Below, piece after piece: positions 53,488 through 58,101 of a stretch of 58,101 nt of DNA. This DNA comes from Gallionella sp. (GTDB taxonomy: Bacteria > Pseudomonadota > Gammaproteobacteria > Burkholderiales > Gallionellaceae). The stretch spans positions 1-58,101 of the forward strand of contig JAQTTV010000020.1 in NCBI GenBank assembly GCA_028710565.1. The letters run 5' to 3'. The notes under the pieces were generated by a model. The model saw nothing but the letters and a program-made list of their open reading frames with translations. It did not search any database and was not told the DNA's origin. Position numbers and translations under genes: made by a program. The first letter of the stretch is position 1. Each line of letters opens with the position of its first letter.

Positions 53488-53706
53488 ATGGCCATTAAAG
53501 ACATCAAGAATTTTTCCGATAAAGCGAGAACAGATGCTGAATTGAAAGCAAAACTCCTTGCCTGTCAAAAAGTACGTGAATTACTCACACTCGCCAGCGA
53601 CAATGGGTTTCACTTTATTGAGGATGACATGTATCCACCCAATGAGCCACAATTTACGGCAGACCAACTGTCTGAACGCCTTATTAAAGCCTTATTGCGT
53701 GCTTAA
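53488..53706 (+). CDS. Nif11-like small protein
   Basis: The protein has 72 aa. IKDIKNFSDKARTDAELKAKL followed by VRELLTLASDNGFHFIEDDM matches the Nif11 domain of nitrogen-fixation proteins and of Nif11-type leader peptides. There is no Gly-Gly cleavage site or Cys/Ser-rich core after the domain (it ends in LSERLIKALLRA), so it is not an obvious natural-product precursor. A sigma-54 promoter precedes it. Start ATG follows a weak AGAGA. Confidence 0.75.
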   Translation: MAIKDIKNFSDKARTDAELKAKLLACQKVRELLTLASDNGFHFIEDDMYPPNEPQFTADQLSERLIKALLRA

Positions 53707-53711
53707 TCAAA

Positions 53712-54017
53712 ATGGTAGGTCATCAAAAAAATCAGGGAGAAAACCGATGTTTCATCACCTACACAGGGGTTAAGTTACCATTCAAACTGGTCAATGAGCT
53801 GGAACCCCATGAGGTCGAAAATCGCAACACCTACTTACGTGGCTACTTCGATGAGCAGAATCGCATCACAGGATTCGACAAGCTCGCTTATGGTGAGATT
53901 GAACTCGTGCATCGTTATCAGTATCATGACAACGGACAGTTGAAATCAGCAGAAATTACCGATATTGATGGGGAAGTGACTTTATTGACATTTGATATGG
54001 CAGGTAAGTCGCTTTAA
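53712..54017 (+). CDS. Small conserved protein (DUF6156-like), nif-associated
   Basis: The protein has 101 aa. The pattern CFITYTGVKLPFKLVNELEP ... NRNTYLRGYFDEQNRITGFDKL ... YGEIELVHRYQYHDNG is that of a small family I associate with DUF6156, which I recall near nif genes; this link is from memory and uncertain. It starts five bases after the Nif11-like stop, so the two are probably one transcript. A terminator follows. Function is unknown. Confidence 0.65.
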   Translation: MVGHQKNQGENRCFITYTGVKLPFKLVNELEPHEVENRNTYLRGYFDEQNRITGFDKLAYGEIELVHRYQYHDNGQLKSAEITDIDGEVTLLTFDMAGKSL

Positions 54018-54040
54018 ACTCAGTGGAAGCATGTAGATAC

Positions 54041-54074
54041 AAGGGGTGAGCGTTAGTCGTTCATCCCCTTTTTT
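54041..54074 (+). terminator. Rho-independent terminator
   Basis: AAGGGGTGA pairs with TCATCCCCTT (one bulged T) around an eleven-base loop, followed by TTTT. It ends the Nif11-DUF6156 transcript before the acetyltransferase gene. Confidence 0.8.
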
Positions 54075-54114
54075 CTATTAAAATATCGTGTACAACGATT
54101 AAGGACTCTGTAAC

Positions 54115-54564
54115 ATGGTCAATATCAATTTAGCCACCGTCGATGATTTACCACATCTTGCTGATTTACTTACCGAGCTATTTCTCTTGGAAAGTGACTT
54201 TAAGCCTGATCGCGAGCAGCAATTACGCGGACTGCGCCTTATTCTAAATTACCCCACCATGGGTAAGCTATTTGTATTACGAGTACACGGCAAAGTTGCA
54301 GGTATGGCAAATGCACTTATCACCCTCAGCACGGCAGAAGGGGCGCGCGTATTGCTACTAGAAGATGTAATTGTAGGCCGCGAATATCGAGGTAACGGAC
54401 TAGGACGACGACTCGTCGAGCATGTACTCGATTGGGCACATCAACAAGGCATGTCCCGTGTGACGTTGTTAGCAGACAAGGATAATCAAGCAGCATTAGA
54501 CTTCTACCATAAACTTGGCTTTGCGCCTTCCAATATGAAAGTATTGCGCCATTCGTTGGTTTAA
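54115..54564 (+). CDS. GNAT-family N-acetyltransferase
   Basis: The protein has 149 aa. The acetyl-CoA binding motif A reads VIVGREYRGNGLGRRLVEHVLDWA (R/QxxGxG/A type), and the motif B region LLADKDNQAALDFYHKLGFAPS follows, as in RimI-like GNATs. Substrate is unknown. It sits between a nif-type small operon and the LRV operon. The region just upstream shows no sigma-54 site, only an AT-rich stretch. Confidence 0.88.
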   Translation: MVNINLATVDDLPHLADLLTELFLLESDFKPDREQQLRGLRLILNYPTMGKLFVLRVHGKVAGMANALITLSTAEGARVLLLEDVIVGREYRGNGLGRRLVEHVLDWAHQQGMSRVTLLADKDNQAALDFYHKLGFAPSNMKVLRHSLV

Positions 54565-54576
54565 TACCTGTTCTAT

Positions 54577-54592
54577 TGTCGCAATCATGACA
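54577..54592 (+). promoter_or_regulatory. NifA-type upstream activating sequence (TGT-N10-ACA)
   Basis: TGT at 54577-54579 and ACA at 54590-54592 are separated by exactly ten bases (CGCAATCATG). It lies about 75 bp upstream of the sigma-54 promoter at 54667, within the usual range. It begins 13 bases after the acetyltransferase stop. Confidence 0.75.
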
Positions 54593-54666
54593 ATTCTAAC
54601 ATTGTGTCCATTCCCTATTGTGATACATCCTCCGTCTTTATTGGCATTATGTGCAGGATAGCAATG

Positions 54667-54682
54667 TGGCACGTTGGTTGCT
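54667..54682 (+). promoter_or_regulatory. Sigma-54 (RpoN) promoter of the LRV operon
   Basis: TGGCACG-TTGG-TTGCT matches the consensus TGGCACG-N4-TTGCW. GG (54668-54669) and GC (54680-54681) are ten bases apart. The start codon at 54722 follows about 40 bp later. Confidence 0.88.
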
Positions 54683-54721
54683 TTTACTACAGACATTCAA
54701 GCTGAGAATTGAGAAAGTTAA

Positions 54722-55483
54722 ATGCCGAACCTGCCCTCCCCTACATCTCCACTTTCGGTGTTCGTTGGTTGCGCGACCTGCCCACATCGTGACTTGCTTG
54801 CAGCGGGAAAATGCGAGGCGGGCGATATTTGTTTGATGGCCCAAAGTGGTCGGCAGATAGATCGTTTTTTACGACGCAACCCGCAATTTGCTCAAAATTG
54901 CTTATCGGATGGCTTCTGGGAACGACGTGCCATTGCTGTACGTTATGCCCCGTTGGAAATCGTACGCCAGATGCCGCGCGACCCTGATGAAGTAGTAAGA
55001 CGCGTGGTAGCGAGTCGATTACCCATCGAGGAGTTAGTCGGTTACCTTACGGACTCAGATCGTGAAGTCCGTATGACTGTGGCGGAAAGGATTGCCCCCG
55101 AACAACTTCATCACTTGCTGGATGACGACGATTATTTAGTGCGTTTGCAAGTCGCCAAACGGCTGCCGCAAGGGCAGTTGCGAGGCATGACCAACGATGA
55201 TGATCGTGAAGTACGCAAAGAAGTGGCTAGGCGCTTGCCCCCCTTTGCATTGAATTTGATGCTGAAAGATCAAGACGCAGAGGTCAGACGTATCGTGGCA
55301 GCGCGCTTATTACCAGACGACGCGATAAAGCTATTGATGGACGTGGACTGGGTCGTTCGATTAGAAGCCGTTCAGCGCGCACCGATGGATGCGATCATAG
55401 CCTTATTGCATGATGAGGAATCAGATGTACGCACCGTAGTGCAGCAGCGGTTAGATGAATTTAGACAAGGGGAAAACACATGA
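54722..55483 (+). CDS. 4Fe-4S leucine-rich-repeat-variant (LRV) protein
   Basis: The protein has 253 aa. An N-terminal cysteine cluster (C17-x2-C20-x10-C31-x5-C37, in CATCPHRDLLAAGKCEAGDIC) is followed by about eight repeats of roughly 24 residues (DPDEVVRRVVASRLPIEELVGYL; DSDREVRMTVAERIAPEQLHHLL; DDDREVRKEVARRLP). This is the Azotobacter-type LRV architecture, an iron-sulfur cluster plus alpha/3-10 helical repeats. That protein was found beside nif genes and its role is undefined. Its stop overlaps the next ATG (ATGA). Confidence 0.88.
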   Translation: MPNLPSPTSPLSVFVGCATCPHRDLLAAGKCEAGDICLMAQSGRQIDRFLRRNPQFAQNCLSDGFWERRAIAVRYAPLEIVRQMPRDPDEVVRRVVASRLPIEELVGYLTDSDREVRMTVAERIAPEQLHHLLDDDDYLVRLQVAKRLPQGQLRGMTNDDDREVRKEVARRLPPFALNLMLKDQDAEVRRIVAARLLPDDAIKLLMDVDWVVRLEAVQRAPMDAIIALLHDEESDVRTVVQQRLDEFRQGENT

Positions 55484-56433
55484 GCATTTACACGCTGGAC
55501 GAAGAGAAACTACACAATTTGACAGTAGAAATTGAAGCTATTTCGCCACGTCCACATCACAGTGCATTGTTAGGAATAGCCAATCGCATCCGTCCAGATT
55601 GCGATTTCAGTTACGCGCTGAATCGCGGGGGCTGGTATCGCCCTGGTGGGGTCATCACTGCAAAAGGAGAGCCTGTGATGGCGAATTTAGAAACATGGGC
55701 AAAAGCCGAACTCGCGGATTGTCATGGCGACATGGGCGAGCTGGTTGAACGCTATTTTGATACTGGCTTATTGGTAACGCGTCACACGGGGCGTACGCAT
55801 TATTTCGTTGCAGCCTATGGAAAGGCTCCCGCAGATTTTATGCAGCTTGAAGTGGAAGAGCTGCAAGAAGTGCTGGATCGTCAGTTGATGGATGCCACCC
55901 GACCGCCAGAAGATTTACAAGAACTGCTTGAACCGATAGCCCCTGTGATATTAGATGCGCAAGCAGTCGCCGCACCTCGCTACCGTTTCCGTCGCTTACT
56001 CGATATGCGCCAAGTGATAGCACGTGTTTCTGTCACCGAAGGTGGTGGCTTGCCGCGTCTTTTGTATGAGTGGGGACACAGTAACACGCGAGGGCACTTT
56101 AGCGACCATTGGATCGTCGCACTGCGCGAATACCAAGACCGCTACCGCAACCCAGCTGTCTCCGCACAACTGGTCTCCCGTCACACCCGTGAATTGAAAT
56201 CCTTCCAGTGGAACACCAGCTTGACGGGCGTTGCCCTGTCCGAACAACTGCGTGCCTTTGGTCGCGCGGCGGGTTACCCTGCCGCGTGGTACTTCCACCT
56301 CGTTGCAGGTACACTCACCCCCAGCAAAATAGCCTATAACTTGGCGCAAGATTTAGATAACGGATTCAGCTACTTAACCGACGCTGAAGTTGGCTTATTA
56401 CGAGGATGGATCAGCGCACCATATTCAGTGTGA
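55480..56433 (+). CDS. Unrecognised 317-aa protein co-translated with LRV
   Basis: The protein has 317 aa with no signal peptide, transmembrane segment or cysteine cluster that I can see. It is soluble and mostly helical, with Arg-rich patches (RYRFRRLLDMRQVIARV) and NRGGWYRPGGVITAKGEPV and WYFHLVAGTLTPSKIAYNLAQ segments. I do not recognise a family. The ATGA overlap with the LRV gene and the shared sigma-54/NifA control place it in nitrogen-fixation accessory function. Confidence 0.8.
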   Translation: MSIYTLDEEKLHNLTVEIEAISPRPHHSALLGIANRIRPDCDFSYALNRGGWYRPGGVITAKGEPVMANLETWAKAELADCHGDMGELVERYFDTGLLVTRHTGRTHYFVAAYGKAPADFMQLEVEELQEVLDRQLMDATRPPEDLQELLEPIAPVILDAQAVAAPRYRFRRLLDMRQVIARVSVTEGGGLPRLLYEWGHSNTRGHFSDHWIVALREYQDRYRNPAVSAQLVSRHTRELKSFQWNTSLTGVALSEQLRAFGRAAGYPAAWYFHLVAGTLTPSKIAYNLAQDLDNGFSYLTDAEVGLLRGWISAPYSV

Positions 56434-56462
56434 CCCACTAACAACGTTATACTACCCACCCC

Positions 56463-56520
56463 CACCTGCACTCCCCTCGCCCCGTGGGAGAGGGCTGGGC
56501 GGAGAGGGCTTCACCCAAAA
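56463..56520. repeat. REP-like GC-rich element
   Basis: CTCCCCTCGCCCCGTGGGAG (stem CTCCC ... GGGAG) is followed by AGGGCTGGGCGGAGAGGG. It belongs to the CCCTCTCCC-type family seen at 22.4, 22.8 and 45.0 kb. Confidence 0.5.
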
Positions 56521-56603
56521 TACGCCATACCCTGCCCGCTACGCCTCGCCCTTGCTATAATTCATTCCTTATTGGGCAACCAGCCCCAACACGGAATCGC
56601 ACC

Positions 56604-57320
56604 ATGCCCTACGGAACGCTATATTTACTGCCTTGCACCTTGGGTGATACGCCTGCTACGCAAGTCTTACCTCAACAGGTCATTGAGCTTGCTCGCACCT
56701 TGACCCATTTCGTGGTCGAACAACCAAAAACTGCACGACAATTTCTATCCGCACTCAAACCCGATCACCCGATCCAATCGCTACATTTTGCCAGCCTCAA
56801 CGAACATACCTTGGCAAAAGACTTAGACGACTTGTTGCAACCGCTGTTGGCAGGACACGATGTGGGGATTATTTCTGAAGCGGGCTGCCCTGGCATTGCC
56901 GATCCAGGTGCGGATTTAGTCGCCCTCGCCCATCACAAAGGCATCCGTGTCGTACCGCTGGTGGGACCTTCCTCGATTTTGTTGGCGTTGATGGCATCAG
57001 GGCTCAATGGGCAATGTTTCGCCTTCCACGGCTACGTTCCCATCGAAGAGGCTGAACGTAAAAGAACGCTGCTCGCCCTAGAAGTCGAATCCGCCAAACG
57101 TCATCAAACGCAGTTATTTATCGAAACGCCCTACCGCAATGACAAGCTGTTTCAAGCCATACTCACCCACTGCCGCCCCAATACGCGCTTGTGCATCGCC
57201 ACCGACATCACCTTAACCAGTGAACAAATCCATACGCACAGCATTGCACAATGGAAAAAGCTCCCCCCCCCCACTCTCAATATGCGTCCTAGCTTGTTTT
57301 TATTGCTGGCGGCTAAGTAA
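56604..57320 (+). CDS. SAM-dependent methyltransferase, RsmI-like (tetrapyrrole methylase fold)
   Basis: The protein has 238 aa from the ATG at 56604; the longer upstream frame runs through the REP-like element and is rejected. YLLPCTLGDTPATQVLPQQVIEL, then GIISEAGCPGIADPGADLVALAHHKGIRVVPLVGPSSILLALMASGLNGQCFAFHGYVP, shows the family fold with the GxPGxxDPG loop. It is a betaproteobacterial paralogue of RsmI (16S rRNA C1402 2'-O-methyltransferase). The exact substrate is unknown. Confidence 0.85.
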   Translation: MPYGTLYLLPCTLGDTPATQVLPQQVIELARTLTHFVVEQPKTARQFLSALKPDHPIQSLHFASLNEHTLAKDLDDLLQPLLAGHDVGIISEAGCPGIADPGADLVALAHHKGIRVVPLVGPSSILLALMASGLNGQCFAFHGYVPIEEAERKRTLLALEVESAKRHQTQLFIETPYRNDKLFQAILTHCRPNTRLCIATDITLTSEQIHTHSIAQWKKLPPPTLNMRPSLFLLLAAK

Positions 57321-57570
57321 TTCTAATTTCAGTTAAAAGCATAAATTAAAAATCTCATAAAGTGCACTGTATTTACTGTGGTGTATGGAATTAACGAAAC
57401 ATAATTATTTCTGTTTTTAAATAGAATTGGAATCAGTAGTGTCCGCCAATTTTGCCAATATGGTTGTATAACACCATGATATTGAATATGAAATAGCCTG
57501 TTAAGGGGTGTTACCGACTTGAATGTGAATTTTTTGAGAAACTGGCGTTTTTCCCGCACGGGTTCTCATC

Positions 57571-57873
57571 ATGTATTCAGGCAAGTTAGTGTTCGCACAA
57601 CTCATGGCGTATTTACCTTTGCACACCTTTCGCCGCTGTGTGCAGCGTTATCCGTCCAAATATCCCACCAAAACGTTCTCGCATCTCGATCAATTTCTCT
57701 GCCTAGCCTTCGCGCAATTGACGTACCGCGAAAGCCTGCGTGACATCGAAACCTGCTTGCGCGCCCATCAAACCAAGCTCTACCATTTAGGCATCCGTGG
57801 CAACATCGCCAAGAGCACTCTAGCCGATGCCAACGAGCAACGCGACTGCCGCATCTATACCCATCGCCTTTGA
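57571..57873 (+). pseudogene. IS4-family transposase, truncated by IS630
   Basis: The 100-aa frame MYSGKLVFAQLMAYLPLHTFRRC ... SHLDQFLCLAFAQLTYRESLRDIETCLRAHQTKLYHLGIRGN is the N-terminal DUF4372-type domain of IS4-family transposases. After CRIY it enters the IS630 end and stops at THRL. The catalytic DDE domain is therefore missing here and may lie beyond the window. Only about a quarter of the protein is present. Confidence 0.85.
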
Positions 57874-58101
57874 AAACCCCGAAAAATAGCAGACAATGTC
57901 CAGATGGAAATCAAACTGAGTGTAGAAATCAAAAAAGTCTTGGAAGCTCGTCACCGCGTGGAGCGGGATGGGCAGGTGCGCGACCGAATTAAGGCGGTGT
58001 TATTGAAGTCGGAGGGTTGGACAAATAGCGCGATTGCGCAAGTGTTGCGGATTAGCATTGACACGGTCAGGCAGCATTTGCAGGATTGGAGTGCAGCGGA
58101 G
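57858..58101 (+). mobile_element. IS630-family element, left part (second copy, runs off the window)
   Basis: The element starts about 57858 after a TA inside the IS4 gene. Its first 46 bases before the transposase ATG differ from the left-window copy at several positions, while the coding start is identical for 79 bases. The copy is inverted relative to the one at 1-125. Confidence 0.85.
57904..58101 (+). CDS. IS630-family transposase, N-terminal part
   Basis: This is a 66-residue partial frame that runs off the right edge. The helix-turn-helix reads LLKSEGWTNSAIAQVLRISI, then DTVRQHLQDW, as in IS630/Tc1-mariner-type transposases (first, paired-like domain). The catalytic DDE domain lies outside the window. 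It probably gives rise to mobility of the flanking copies. Confidence 0.85.
   Translation, partial: MEIKLSVEIKKVLEARHRVERDGQVRDRIKAVLLKSEGWTNSAIAQVLRISIDTVRQHLQDWSAAE

Noticed and set aside
56484..56603. Longer N-terminus of the RsmI-like protein
   Set aside because: The extension runs through the REP-like element and has no family similarity; the ATG at 56604 starts at the family's usual place.

Overview
The window looks like a piece of a betaproteobacterial chromosome, probably from a diazotroph close to the Nitrosomonadales. This is inferred from gene order and not from any marker gene. The supporting blocks are leuC-entericidin-leuD-leuB-asd-fimV-(membrane protein)-truA, YciI-BolA-parvulin followed by rnhA and dnaQ, divergent bamD/rluD, and overlapping aroE-mtgA. 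Both ends of the window lie inside inverted copies of the same IS630-type transposase gene. The window is therefore best read as an assembly contig that stops at a repeat.

Layout. 0-0.8 kb: an IS630 end that cuts off a VapC toxin, plus VapB. 0.8-10.8 kb: housekeeping and envelope genes (MFS exporter, J-domain protein, YceH, two Nudix hydrolases, AEC carrier, MlaA, BamD, RluD, DinG-type helicase). 10.9-15.2 kb: tRNA-Arg(CCT) followed by an integrase and a decayed integrative element. 15.2-23.75 kb: mtgA, aroE and a 6-kb filamentous-haemagglutinin-like exoprotein gene, with three copies of a roughly 150-bp MITE-like repeat; two inverted copies bracket the exoprotein gene. 23.8-32.6 kb: a P2C-like cation ATPase, a small beta-barrel, YciI/BolA/PpiC, rnhA, dnaQ, an alpha/beta hydrolase and a CYTH-CHAD protein.

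32.6-39.0 kb is an accessory block read leftward. It holds a secreted LRR protein, a Roc-COR GTPase with an Ala/Tyr-rich N-terminus, and a two-gene operon of a KAP-type P-loop NTPase overlapping a DEDDy 3'-5' exonuclease. This block is a plausible but unproven defence locus. 39.4-50.6 kb is core: MipA, a cytochrome c'-like protein, the leu operon with a HEPN-MNT toxin-antitoxin pair seamlessly inserted between leuD and leuB, asd, fimV and truA.

50.9-56.4 kb holds a TAXI-type binding protein and an ankyrin protein. They are followed by the most interesting segment: a Nif11-like small protein, a small conserved protein, a GNAT acetyltransferase, a 4Fe-4S leucine-rich-repeat-variant (LRV) protein and an unrecognised 317-aa protein. 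Two near-consensus sigma-54 promoters (GG-N10-GC) precede these genes, and a perfect NifA-type TGT-N10-ACA site precedes the LRV gene. The segment therefore looks like an uncharacterised nitrogen-fixation accessory regulon, although no nitrogenase gene is in view. The window closes with an RsmI-like methyltransferase, a truncated IS4-type transposase and the second IS630 copy.

No rRNA genes or CRISPR arrays were seen.
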